Shown: in pieces, positions 53,510 to 61,187 of the stretch
Layout of the letters: each line of letters opens with the position of its first letter
How positions within the stretch are numbered: position 1 is the first letter of the stretch
DNA from: JBBQZU01 sp038207425
Lineage (GTDB): Bacteria > Bacteroidota > Bacteroidia > Flavobacteriales_D > Cryomorphaceae
Length of the DNA: 64,000 bases
Reading direction: 5' to 3'
Assembly: GCA_038207425.1 (NCBI GenBank)
Contig: JBBQZU010000013.1
Location: 1-64,000, forward strand
Position numbers and translations under genes: made by a program
The notes under the pieces: model-generated
Told to the model about the DNA's origin: nothing
Seen by the model: only the letters and a program-made list of their open reading frames with translations
Database searches by the model: none

Positions 53510-54586
53510 ATGAATCAACCCGTTTCAATTGGGCTTGGAGTGATGTCAGGAACTTCACTTGATGGCATTGACCTGGCACTTTGTACATTCGATAACGATC
53601 TAACTGCCAACATTCTATTATTCGATACAATGGCCTATCCTTCCGAGTTAAAAGAGAAAATTGCTTCAGTTCACACATTCAGTGCACTGCAATATTTCCA
53701 CTTTCAAAATGAATATACGGCCTTTACATCCCGATGCATCGATACATTCTTAAACAAATCAGAAAAGAAACCCGATTTTATCGGGGCTCATGGACATACC
53801 GTATTTCATCAGCCCGAAGAGGCGCTTACAGTGCAAATGTTAAATGGCGCAATGCTTTCAGTTCTCACCGGCATTCCGGTGGTATGTGATTTTCGCACTT
53901 CTGATGTTGCCGCAGGCGGACAAGGTGCGCCATTAGTACCAATTGGTGATGCCCTGTTGTTTGGTGACTATGAAGCCTGTCTTAATATAGGAGGATTTGC
54001 CAATTTAAGCTACAATTCAACCGGCGGTAGAATTGCCTTTGATATAGCTCCGGCAAATATTGTTCTGAATTACTTGGCTGGTATGCTCGGGCGTGAATAC
54101 GATCACAATGGAACCTTTGCAGCATCAGGAAAAGTGAACAATGCAATTCTTGATAAACTGAATATGCTTCCATATTATCATTTGCCACCTCCTAAATCAT
54201 TAGGGCGCGAATGGGCTGAGGAGCGAATCATGCCTCTCATAAAGAAATCAGACATTTCCTGCTATGATTTGCTCTGCACACTTACTGAGCATATTGCATA
54301 TCAAATCGCTCAAAGCACTGTTCGTTTACCGAAAGGCAGCCGCATACTTTGCACAGGCGGCGGTACACACAACGTTTTTCTGGTAGAGCGCATTACTTAT
54401 TATCTCGGCGGAATGATCGAATTAATAATCCCTGAAAAAGAGCTAATTGATGCCAAAGAAGCTTTGATATTTGCCCTTTTGGGGAAGCTGAGAATAGATG
54501 GAAAAGCAAATAGTATTCACACTGTTACTGGCGCACAATTTGACACTTGCGGCGGGGCTGTATACCTGCCTTCCGGCAAATGTTAA
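53510..54586 (+). CDS. anmK: anhydro-N-acetylmuramic acid kinase
   Basis: Recycles 1,6-anhydro-MurNAc from cell-wall turnover by cleavage and phosphorylation. The 358 residues show the ATP-site start GVMSGTSLDGIDLAL, HGHTVFHQPE, DFRTSDVAAGGQGAPLVPIGD, and the late CTGGGTHNVFL. The ATG lies only five bases beyond a TAAATTCG box, so the mRNA may have almost no leader. It is divergent from the acyl-CoA dehydrogenase gene, and 83 bases separate it from the next dehydrogenase gene. Confidence 0.93.
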   Translation: MNQPVSIGLGVMSGTSLDGIDLALCTFDNDLTANILLFDTMAYPSELKEKIASVHTFSALQYFHFQNEYTAFTSRCIDTFLNKSEKKPDFIGAHGHTVFHQPEEALTVQMLNGAMLSVLTGIPVVCDFRTSDVAAGGQGAPLVPIGDALLFGDYEACLNIGGFANLSYNSTGGRIAFDIAPANIVLNYLAGMLGREYDHNGTFAASGKVNNAILDKLNMLPYYHLPPPKSLGREWAEERIMPLIKKSDISCYDLLCTLTEHIAYQIAQSTVRLPKGSRILCTGGGTHNVFLVERITYYLGGMIELIIPEKELIDAKEALIFALLGKLRIDGKANSIHTVTGAQFDTCGGAVYLPSGKC

Positions 54587-54636
54587 TTTCTGATTAAGAT
54601 TCTTATTACCGTAATCCAGTAACATATCCCTTTTGA

Positions 54637-54644
54637 TATATTTG
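54637..54644 (+). promoter_or_regulatory. -7 element upstream of the Glu/Leu-type dehydrogenase
   Basis: TATATTTG at 54637-54644, 25 bases before the ATG at 54670. A GAGGT just before the start codon is one of the few Shine-Dalgarno-like sites in the window. Confidence 0.55.
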
Positions 54645-54669
54645 CGCCCTACCACAAACGAGGTAAATT

Positions 54670-55896
54670 ATGCGCGAACTTCTGAAAAGATTTGAAGATA
54701 AAAAGCCGGAAATTGTATTCGAGTGGAGCGATTCTGAAACCGATGCCATTGGATGGGTGGTAATAAATTCGCTTCGTGGCGGCGCCGCCGGCGGGGGAAC
54801 CCGAATGCGCAAGGGGCTTGATAAAAGAGAAGTAGAATCGCTTGCCAAAACAATGGAAGTTAAATTTACGGTATCAGGCCCTCCCATTGGCGGTGCCAAA
54901 AGCGGCATAAATTTCGATCCTAAAGATCCAAGAAAACGCGGAGTGCTGGAGAGATGGTATAGAGCAGTGACCCCCCTATTGAAAAATTATTACGGAACCG
55001 GTGGCGATCTTAATATAGATGAGATTCATGAGGTAATACCCATTACGGAAGCATACGGACTGTGGCATCCGCAGGAAGGAGTAGTAACTGGGCATTTCAA
55101 CCCTACGGATAGTCAAAAAATCAGACAAATAGGTCAGTTGCGCTTTGGTGTTTCAAAAGTTGTAGAAGACCCTCACTATACCCCTGCTGCATCACGTAAA
55201 TATGTGGTTGCTGATATGATTACCGGATACGGTGTGGCCATGAGTATACTTCATTATTATACCCTTTCGGGAAAAGATTTTAAAGGTAAGCGCGCCATAA
55301 TTCAAGGTTGGGGAAATGTAGGAGCTGCAGCCGCATACTATCTTTCGCAGGTAGGGCTGAAAGTGGTAGGTATCGTAGACCGCACCTGTGGAATTATACT
55401 TGCTGATGGCATACCTACCGAAGAAATCAAAAATCTATTTCTCAACAAGGAAGGCAATACCCTTACAGGTGAAGGGATGCTTACCTTCGATGAAGTGAAT
55501 AAAAAAATCTGGGACGTACCTGCCGAAATTTTCCTACCATGTGCCGCATCGAGGTTGGTAACAAAGGATCAGATAGACCGTATGGTGAAAGCCGGGCTTG
55601 AAGTAGTGGCATCAGGCGCCAACGTGCCATTTGCTGATCCGGAAATATTTTTTGGCCCCACCATGGAGTATGCAGATAAACAACTTGCACTGATACCCGA
55701 TTTTATTGCCAATTGCGGTATGGCAAGAGTTTTTGCCTATTGCATGCAATCGGGAGCAGAGATGAGCGATCAGGCCATTTTCGGTGATACCAGCGATACC
55801 ATTCGCCATGCACTTGAAAAGGTATTCAAAAAAAACGCAACCCGCCGGAACTTAGCAGCGACCTCTTTTGAGATCGCATTATCACAACTGATCTAA
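54670..55896 (+). CDS. Glu/Leu/Phe/Val family amino acid dehydrogenase
   Basis: NAD(P)-dependent oxidative deamination of an amino acid, 408 residues. The catalytic lysine region is GPPIGGAKSGINFDP and the dinucleotide-binding motif is GWGNVGAAAAYYLS. The N-terminal RGGAAGGGTRM is the substrate-contacting loop of the family. Whether it acts on glutamate, leucine or another residue cannot be decided by eye. The C-terminal ATRRNLAATSFEIAL is unlike the classical hexameric GDH tail. It lies 3 bases before nhaD, so the two are co-transcribed. Confidence 0.88.
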   Translation: MRELLKRFEDKKPEIVFEWSDSETDAIGWVVINSLRGGAAGGGTRMRKGLDKREVESLAKTMEVKFTVSGPPIGGAKSGINFDPKDPRKRGVLERWYRAVTPLLKNYYGTGGDLNIDEIHEVIPITEAYGLWHPQEGVVTGHFNPTDSQKIRQIGQLRFGVSKVVEDPHYTPAASRKYVVADMITGYGVAMSILHYYTLSGKDFKGKRAIIQGWGNVGAAAAYYLSQVGLKVVGIVDRTCGIILADGIPTEEIKNLFLNKEGNTLTGEGMLTFDEVNKKIWDVPAEIFLPCAASRLVTKDQIDRMVKAGLEVVASGANVPFADPEIFFGPTMEYADKQLALIPDFIANCGMARVFAYCMQSGAEMSDQAIFGDTSDTIRHALEKVFKKNATRRNLAATSFEIALSQLI

Positions 55897-55899
55897 AAA

Positions 55900-57264
55900 A
55901 TGGAAATAGCGATTATCTTGGTTTTCGTATGCGGCTATCTTGCAATTGCGCTTGAACACCCGTTGCATATTGACAAAGCTGCGTCAGCCCTTATTCTTGG
56001 AGTAATGTGCTGGGCACTCTTTGTTCTGGGGGTGCAAAGTGTGCCTGAAGGACTAACGGCTGAGTTCAGCCAGTTCATTCACGAAAATGGCATGTTGGGT
56101 GAATCCGAACAACTGCCCGTATTTCTAGAACAAAGGCTTTTGTATCACATCAGCGAAATAGCCAGCATTCTCTTCTTTCTGATGGGCGCAATGACCATCG
56201 TAGAATTGGTGGACGCCCATGAGGGCTTTCGCTTGATAACCGACCGGATAAAGACCACAAATAAAGTGAAGTTGCTCTGGATATTGAGTATTCTAACATT
56301 TTTCTTCAGCGCTGTTCTTGACAATCTTACTACCACCATCGTAATGATTTCTCTTCTCAGAAAGCTTGTTGAAGATAAAAAAACACGTTGGTTTTTTGTT
56401 GGTTTCGTGGTAATTGCTGCCAATGCCGGAGGCTCATGGTCGCCTATTGGCGACGTAACTACTACCATGCTGTGGATCAAAAAGCAATTGCCCGATGTAC
56501 CAGCTATCGTACTGAATCTGTTTATTCCAAGTCTTATAGCTGTGCTGGTTCCGTTAACAATTCTCTCCTTTACGATGAAGGGGGAAGTGGCGCGTCCTGA
56601 AAAAAAAGTAAACGATGATGAACATGAAGTACATGTGTCAGACCGTGAGCGAAATTTTATTTTTATAGCTGGTATTCTGGGCTTGCTGTTTGTTCCCGTA
56701 TTTAAAACCGTAACCCATTTACCTCCCTTTATGGGTATCATGCTCAGTCTTGGTGTATTGTGGCTTATTACCGAGATTATGCATGGGCGCAAGCTGTATG
56801 ATGAAAAGCAAAAATTGTCCGTGCTTTCCGTATTAAGAAAAATTGACACCGCTTCAGTGCTGTTCTTTCTGGGAATTTTGCTTGGAGTTTCAGCTCTGCA
56901 AGAAGTAGGTATACTAGGTAGTGTAGCCGCCGGACTTGATAAGTCTATAGGAAATATTTACGCCATCAATATGGCCATCGGCCTCTTCTCAGCGATTGTT
57001 GACAATGTACCCCTTGTAGCAGCGGCCCAGGGCATGTATCCTATTGCAGCAGAAGGCCCTTTTGCTCCAAGCGGAGACTTTTGGCTCTTTTTGGCTTATT
57101 GCGCAGGTACTGGCGGAAGCGCTCTAATTATTGGCTCAGCAGCCGGAGTAGCCGCCATGGGCCTGGAGCGTATCGATTTTATCTGGTACCTTAAAAATAT
57201 GTCATGGCTCGCTATTATCGGCTATGTATCAGGCGCTGCGGTATTCATACTGGCTAGTGCATAA
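55900..57264 (+). CDS. nhaD: NhaD-type sodium/proton antiporter
   Basis: Inner-membrane antiporter exporting sodium in exchange for protons, 454 residues with about 12 hydrophobic segments. The acidic, asparagine-rich segments of the ion-transporter family are present: AVLDNLTTTIVMIS and AGGSWSPIGDVTTTMLW in the first half, and AIVDNVPLVAAAQG and TGGSALIIGSAAGVAA in the second. It is typical of marine and halotolerant Bacteroidota. It is coupled to the amino acid dehydrogenase upstream, which may relate to osmolyte or ion balance (inference). Confidence 0.93.
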   Translation: MEIAIILVFVCGYLAIALEHPLHIDKAASALILGVMCWALFVLGVQSVPEGLTAEFSQFIHENGMLGESEQLPVFLEQRLLYHISEIASILFFLMGAMTIVELVDAHEGFRLITDRIKTTNKVKLLWILSILTFFFSAVLDNLTTTIVMISLLRKLVEDKKTRWFFVGFVVIAANAGGSWSPIGDVTTTMLWIKKQLPDVPAIVLNLFIPSLIAVLVPLTILSFTMKGEVARPEKKVNDDEHEVHVSDRERNFIFIAGILGLLFVPVFKTVTHLPPFMGIMLSLGVLWLITEIMHGRKLYDEKQKLSVLSVLRKIDTASVLFFLGILLGVSALQEVGILGSVAAGLDKSIGNIYAINMAIGLFSAIVDNVPLVAAAQGMYPIAAEGPFAPSGDFWLFLAYCAGTGGSALIIGSAAGVAAMGLERIDFIWYLKNMSWLAIIGYVSGAAVFILASA

Positions 57265-57332
57265 TTTCTCCATTAGTAAGGCGTTTAATGCCAAATCAAA
57301 GCGTATTCTTGTCAATCATTTAACAACAACTT

Positions 57333-58016
57333 ATGCTCCTGCAAATCAACACCGGCGGCAATGCCGCAGCCGATATCCTACCTACGGAAGAAACCATCTC
57401 TGTTTGGCAACTAATAGTTGATGGAGGCTGGTATATTATGGTACCCCTTGCAATTCTTTCAATCGTAGCGGTGTACATTTTTGCCGAAAGGTGGATGGCC
57501 ATAAATAAAGCGAACAAGGAAGACAAAGATTTCATGAACCGAATCAAAGATTACGTGAGCGATGGGAAACTCGAGGCGGCAAGAACCCTTTGCACCGCTT
57601 CAGATACACCAGTAGCCCGTATGATCGACAAGGGCATAGCCCGCATAGGGAAGCCGATGGACGATGTGGCAGCTTCAATTGAAAACGTTGGCAAGCTGGA
57701 AGTTTACAAACTTGAAAAAGGCTTGGCCATGCTTGCAACAGTGGCAGGTGCAGCCCCAATGATCGGATTTCTTGGTACCGTAATCGGTATGATATTCACT
57801 TTTCATGCGATGAAAATCGCAGGAAACGGAGTTGAAATTGCAGCGCTTTCAGGCGGTATTATGCAGGCCATGGTAACTACCGTGGCAGGTTTGGTAATTG
57901 GCATTATGGCTTACATAGCCTACAATACGCTGGTGGTGAGAGTTGACAAGATTGTGCATAGAATGGAAGCCAAAACAATTGAATTCATCGACCTGCTCGA
58001 AGAACCCGGAAAATAA
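57333..58016 (+). CDS. exbB: ExbB/TolQ-family proton channel (MotA-like)
   Basis: Energises outer-membrane transport or envelope maintenance with the proton motive force together with ExbD. The 227 residues have three hydrophobic segments (about 27-50, 115-138, 165-190), the GLAMLATVAGAAPMIGFLGTV stretch and the late GLVIGIMAYIAYNTL. The stop shares a base with the exbD start (ATAATG). First gene of exbB-exbD-tonB-folC. Confidence 0.92.
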   Translation: MLLQINTGGNAAADILPTEETISVWQLIVDGGWYIMVPLAILSIVAVYIFAERWMAINKANKEDKDFMNRIKDYVSDGKLEAARTLCTASDTPVARMIDKGIARIGKPMDDVAASIENVGKLEVYKLEKGLAMLATVAGAAPMIGFLGTVIGMIFTFHAMKIAGNGVEIAALSGGIMQAMVTTVAGLVIGIMAYIAYNTLVVRVDKIVHRMEAKTIEFIDLLEEPGK

Positions 58017-58414
58017 TGCCTATGAACCTGCGTTCGCGAAATAAAGTAAGTGCAGCATTCAGCATGTCGTCAATGACCGACCTGGTGTTTCTGCTGCTCA
58101 TTTTCTTCATCATCGTATCTACTTTGGTTAGCCCCTACTCATTGCCGGTAGACCTCCCTGTAAGCAAAAACCGCTCTGACAATAAGCAAAATGTTGCCCT
58201 GAGAATTGATGCTGACCTTACATATTCTGTAAACAATGAGATAATCAATCAGGCCGCGCTCGAGTCAGAACTGGCATCAAAATTGGTCTCATTTGATAAT
58301 CCAAGCATTATACTCCATGTAGACCAGAGTGTGCCAACCGGCGAAACGGTGAAAGTGCTCGACGTGGCAAAGCGCAATAAATGGAAAATAGTACTGGCCA
58401 CCAAACCTAAGTAA
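58016..58414 (+). CDS. exbD: ExbD/TolR-family protein
   Basis: Partner of ExbB, 132 residues with one N-terminal membrane segment (about 21-45) that contains the proton-carrying aspartate in SSMTDLVFLLLIFFI, and a small periplasmic domain. One base overlaps exbB. The next gene, a TonB-like transducer, begins 3 bases after its stop. Confidence 0.92.
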   Translation: MPMNLRSRNKVSAAFSMSSMTDLVFLLLIFFIIVSTLVSPYSLPVDLPVSKNRSDNKQNVALRIDADLTYSVNNEIINQAALESELASKLVSFDNPSIILHVDQSVPTGETVKVLDVAKRNKWKIVLATKPK

Positions 58415-58417
58415 GCC

Positions 58418-59233
58418 ATGAGTGCCGAAGAAAAAAAGCGCAAACGAACCGCCTTGATAATTACCATTGCCTTTCATGTATTGGCAACTATCCTGTTTTT
58501 GCTTTTTGGCCTGACACAACCAAACCCATTACCCGAAGATGCAGGAGCCTCTGTGGAGTTTGGCTGGGATGAGAATGCAGCCGGTGCAGTAGTAGCCTCA
58601 AGCGATGTGGTTCCTACTCCGCAGGAACCGGAACCTCTAAGCACCGCGCAGCCGGTAGAAACCCCGGTAGATGATGTAGCTACCGATGAAGATAGTGAAG
58701 TAGTAATACCGCCGAAAAAAGAAGAAAATAAGCCGAAAAAGGAAAAACTCAAGGAACCGAACAAGCCTAAAGAAGAAACCAAACCCAAGGAAGAAACCAA
58801 GCCCAAAGAAGAGCCCAAACCACAAATAAATCAAGCGCTTAGCGAGGCGCTCGGACAAATTGGCAAAGGCGGAGGAACCAAAGGCGATGGCGAAGGCGAA
58901 GGCACTCAAGGAAACCCTCAGGGTACTACCGGCACAGGCAGTCTTGGCGGCGGCAATGGAAGCTGGGAGCTATCAGGCAGAAGCATGATGCCCGGATTTG
59001 GCACCAAAATATCCACTACCAATGAAGAAGGAATTGTTGTGTTGAACATAACCGTTGACCGCAATGGCAAGGTAATCAATGCAACCCCCAACCTGAAGGA
59101 ATCGACATCCACTTCACAGTATCTGATCAATCTGGCAAAAAACGATGCCCTAAAAAACTTCAGGTATAATGCTGATGCAAATGCATCCATTGAACAGCGG
59201 GGCAAAATACGCTACGTTTTCAAGCTGCAATGA
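58418..59233 (+). CDS. TonB-like energy transducer
   Basis: The 271 residues have a short cytoplasmic N-terminus, one membrane helix (about 12-31), a long periplasmic linker rich in Pro, Lys and Glu with the repeated block KPKEETKPKEE, a Gly-rich stretch, and a C-terminal globular domain (VVLNITVDRNGKVINATP ... RGKIRYVFKLQ) that looks TonB-like. It would link ExbBD to outer-membrane receptors. TonB versus TolA-like roles cannot be separated. Its stop overlaps the folC start by four bases, an unusual coupling of transport and folate genes. Confidence 0.85.
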   Translation: MSAEEKKRKRTALIITIAFHVLATILFLLFGLTQPNPLPEDAGASVEFGWDENAAGAVVASSDVVPTPQEPEPLSTAQPVETPVDDVATDEDSEVVIPPKKEENKPKKEKLKEPNKPKEETKPKEETKPKEEPKPQINQALSEALGQIGKGGGTKGDGEGEGTQGNPQGTTGTGSLGGGNGSWELSGRSMMPGFGTKISTTNEEGIVVLNITVDRNGKVINATPNLKESTSTSQYLINLAKNDALKNFRYNADANASIEQRGKIRYVFKLQ

Positions 59234-60462
59234 CCTACCTTGAAGCTGTTGGATATCTTTTCAGTCAGCTACCCATGTTTCAGCGCATCGGGGCAGCAGC
59301 TTATAAAGCCAACCTTAGCAATACCATAGCCATTTGCGAAAGTCTTGGTAATCCGCAGCGAAAATTTAAGTCAGTACACATAGCCGGCACCAATGGCAAA
59401 GGCTCCGTGTCAAGCACGCTGGCATCTGTTTTTGCAGAGAGCGGATACAAAACCGGATTGTTTACTTCGCCCCATCTCAAGGATTTCAGGGAGCGCATTC
59501 GCATCAACGGCGCCATGATTCCTGAAGCAGCAGTGGTCAGTTTTCTTGAAAATTATATCGCAAACTTAAGCCAGCTAAAACCTTCATTTTTTGAACTTAC
59601 CTGTTGTATGGCATTCGAGTATTTCGCGCAAGAAAAAGTTGATATAGCTATACTCGAAACCGGTATGGGCGGCCGGCTCGACAGCACCAATGTAGTGCTG
59701 CCCGAACTCAGCATCATCACTTCTATAAGCCTAGACCACCAGCAGTTTTTGGGTGATACCATTTCAAAAATAGCGGCTGAGAAAGGCGGTATTATCAAGC
59801 CTGGAATACCCGTGTTAATTTCAGAAAATGGAGCAGAAGCATTAGCAGTGCTAGCAGAACAAAGCCTTTCGGCAAATGCGCCTGCCACCATTGTGAAAGC
59901 AGTTGATGCCGGACTGCAAACTGACCTTGGAGGTATATACCAGCAAGAAAATATGCGCACCGTGCGAAAAGCCATTGAAATGTTGAGAGCAATTGGCTGG
60001 AGCCTTCCGGTAAATGATGTGGAACGCGGGGCACTTCAGGTCATTAAAAATACCGGGCTTCGCGGACGCTGGGAGGTACTCAGTGAGCAGCCAAAAATAA
60101 TTGCCGACGTAGGCCACAACGAAGAAGGGGTGCGCATGGTAGTGCAAATGCTCGCGCGACAAAAATACAAGCGACTGCACATCGTATGGGGAATGGTAGG
60201 CGATAAGGACAGCACGGCGATACTCTCCCAATTGCCTGCTGATGCAAGCTACTACTGGTGCAAGCCGCATATACCACGTGGTAAAGCTGAAGATATTCTG
60301 CGAATTGAAGCCGAAGCTTTTGGCTTAAAGGGGCCTTCATACCCATCCGTATTGGCGGCATTAGCGGCAGCGAGGTCCATTGCCAACCCTGCTGACTTGA
60401 TTTTTACAGGGGGGAGTGTATTTGTAGTTGGTGAAATTCTATCCACCATCGATGGTAAGTAG
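59230..60462 (+). CDS. folC: bifunctional folylpolyglutamate / dihydrofolate synthase
   Basis: Adds glutamate to dihydropteroate and to folates. The 410 residues have the Mur-ligase-like P-loop GTNGKGSVSSTL, the FTSPHLKDFRERIRING segment, TGMGGRLDSTNV, and the late GTGGSVFVV-like FTGGSVFVVGEIL. The ATG overlaps tonB by four bases, so it is translated with the TonB cluster. Length and motifs fit FolC rather than another Mur ligase. Confidence 0.94.
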   Translation: MTYLEAVGYLFSQLPMFQRIGAAAYKANLSNTIAICESLGNPQRKFKSVHIAGTNGKGSVSSTLASVFAESGYKTGLFTSPHLKDFRERIRINGAMIPEAAVVSFLENYIANLSQLKPSFFELTCCMAFEYFAQEKVDIAILETGMGGRLDSTNVVLPELSIITSISLDHQQFLGDTISKIAAEKGGIIKPGIPVLISENGAEALAVLAEQSLSANAPATIVKAVDAGLQTDLGGIYQQENMRTVRKAIEMLRAIGWSLPVNDVERGALQVIKNTGLRGRWEVLSEQPKIIADVGHNEEGVRMVVQMLARQKYKRLHIVWGMVGDKDSTAILSQLPADASYYWCKPHIPRGKAEDILRIEAEAFGLKGPSYPSVLAALAAARSIANPADLIFTGGSVFVVGEILSTIDGK

Positions 60463-60558
60463 TATCAATTTTATGAATGCCATAATAATTGATTATCTGA
60501 TTGTTATGGCTATAATTTCATGGATTAATTAATTTATTTGGAAAAAAAGCTGAAACAA

Positions 60559-60588
60559 TTTGCAACAATGAAAATTCATCTATATTTG
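60559..60588 (+). promoter_or_regulatory. promoter of tRNA-Val
   Basis: TTTG at 60559-60562, an 18-base spacer, and TATATTTG at 60581-60588. It is the best-spaced promoter match in the window and ends 21 bases before the tRNA. Confidence 0.75.
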
Positions 60589-60609
60589 CAGTCCGAAAAT
60601 GAAAAATTA

Positions 60610-60684
60610 GGGCGATTAGCTCAGCTGGTTCAGAGCACCTGCCTTACAAGCAGGGGGTCGTAGGTTCGAATCCTACATCGCCCA
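60610..60684 (+). tRNA. tRNA-Val (anticodon TAC)
   Basis: A full cloverleaf can be drawn: acceptor GGGCGAT/ATCGCCC, the usual D arm, an anticodon stem CCTGC/GCAGG around the loop CTTACAA with anticodon TAC, and a T arm GTAGG/CCTAC with TTCGAAT. No CCA is encoded. A strong promoter precedes it and a terminator follows six bases later. Its last 16 bases also form the first part of a 73-base direct repeat. Confidence 0.97.
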
Positions 60685-60741
60685 CATCCAAAACCCTGCA
60701 CAAGCGTGCAGGGTTTTTTTATGCCCAAACATTCGCAAGCC
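60669..60741 (+). repeat. 73-base direct repeat, first copy
   Basis: Holds the last 16 bases of tRNA-Val, its terminator and a further 25 bases including ATGCCCAAACATTCG. Identical base for base to 60842-60914. Confidence 0.95.
60690..60720 (+). terminator. intrinsic terminator after tRNA-Val
   Basis: Eleven-base arms AAAACCCTGCA (60690-60700) and TGCAGGGTTTT (60707-60717) with a six-base loop and a run of seven T. Confidence 0.85.
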
Positions 60742-60776
60742 CAGAGGGATTGAACGAATGTATGGGCATAAAAAAA
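60714..60776. repeat. 22-base inverted repeat around a 19-base loop
   Basis: Arms at 60714-60735 and 60755-60776 pair with one mismatch; each arm joins a seven-base T or A run to ATGCCCAWACATTCG. It would fold into a strong hairpin in RNA from either strand. Confidence 0.9.
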
Positions 60777-60815
60777 CAGCATACAGAAGGAATGCAGGTT
60801 TTGAATGGGTACAAG
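60755..60815 (-). repeat. diverged inverted copy of the tRNA-downstream unit
   Basis: Read on the minus strand, this segment follows the same order as the first direct repeat: a CCCA-AAAACC-TGCA start, a terminator-like hairpin with a poor loop, seven T, then ATGCCCATACATTCG. It is imperfect, so it is an older or independent copy. Confidence 0.6.
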
Positions 60816-60841
60816 GGCTCCCGGAAATGGATCTCGCAAGT

Positions 60842-60914
60842 AATCCTACATCGCCCACATCCAAAACCCTGCACAAGCGTGCAGGGTTTTTTTATGCCCA
60901 AACATTCGCAAGCC
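60842..60914 (+). repeat. 73-base direct repeat, second copy
   Basis: Identical to 60669-60741 but without the tRNA body in front: only the last 16 bases of a tRNA-Val and a complete terminator are present. The repeat period is 173 bases. Confidence 0.95.
60863..60893 (+). terminator. second copy of the tRNA-Val terminator
   Basis: Exact copy of the hairpin at 60690-60720, inside the second direct repeat. It now sits between the tRNA-Val region and the tRNA-Leu promoter. Confidence 0.75.
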
Positions 60915-60956
60915 TATCCTACTTAAAGTTTGACCAAGCATTCCAAAATTCTGATT

Positions 60957-60964
60957 TATCTTTG
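60957..60964 (+). promoter_or_regulatory. -7 element upstream of tRNA-Leu
   Basis: TATCTTTG ends 10 bases before the tRNA. A TTTG at 60929-60932 lies 24 bases upstream, wider than usual. Confidence 0.6.
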
Positions 60965-60974
60965 CAACCCTTCC

Positions 60975-61060
60975 GCCGAAGTGGTGAAATTGGTAGACAC
61001 GCATGTTTCAGGGACATGTGCCCATCGGGTGTGGGGGTTCGAGTCCCTTCTTCGGCACCA
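60975..61060 (+). tRNA. tRNA-Leu (anticodon CAG)
   Basis: Class II tRNA with acceptor GCCGAAG/CTTCGGC, a long variable arm, anticodon stem CATGT/ACATG around loop TTCAGGG (anticodon CAG), and T-loop GTTCGAGTCCC. The CCA end is encoded, unlike the tRNA-Val next to it. Reads CTG codons. Confidence 0.96.
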
Positions 61061-61093
61061 AAAAGCTCCGACCCCAATCAGGTCAGGGCTTTT
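61061..61093 (+). terminator. terminator-like hairpin after tRNA-Leu
   Basis: Thirteen-base arms at 61061-61073 and 61081-61093 pair with two mismatches around a seven-base loop, with a short T run inside the right arm. Confidence 0.6.
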
Positions 61094-61187
61094 GCCATTT
61101 ATATTACTCAATTGCCATTCGCATACTGCAAATTGAAACTTATCACATATTGAGAACGCAGCAAATAAAAGGGTGTACCTTCGGTTT

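Noticed and set aside
56145..56849. 234-codon minus-strand frame
   Set aside because: Antisense shadow of nhaD; serine/arginine-rich content comes from the reverse of membrane codons.
60630..60839. Minus-strand frame ending RCRIRTYDPLLV
   Set aside because: It is the reverse translation of tRNA-Val and its terminator, a familiar false gene call.
60669..60914. Integration site of a genomic island (attL/attR)
   Set aside because: Only 100 bases lie between the direct repeats and no integrase is near; at most a footprint. The local-duplication reading is preferred.
60758..61153. Plus-strand 131-codon frame across the repeats and tRNA-Leu
   Set aside because: It runs through the second terminator copy and the whole tRNA-Leu; its content is tRNA-derived.
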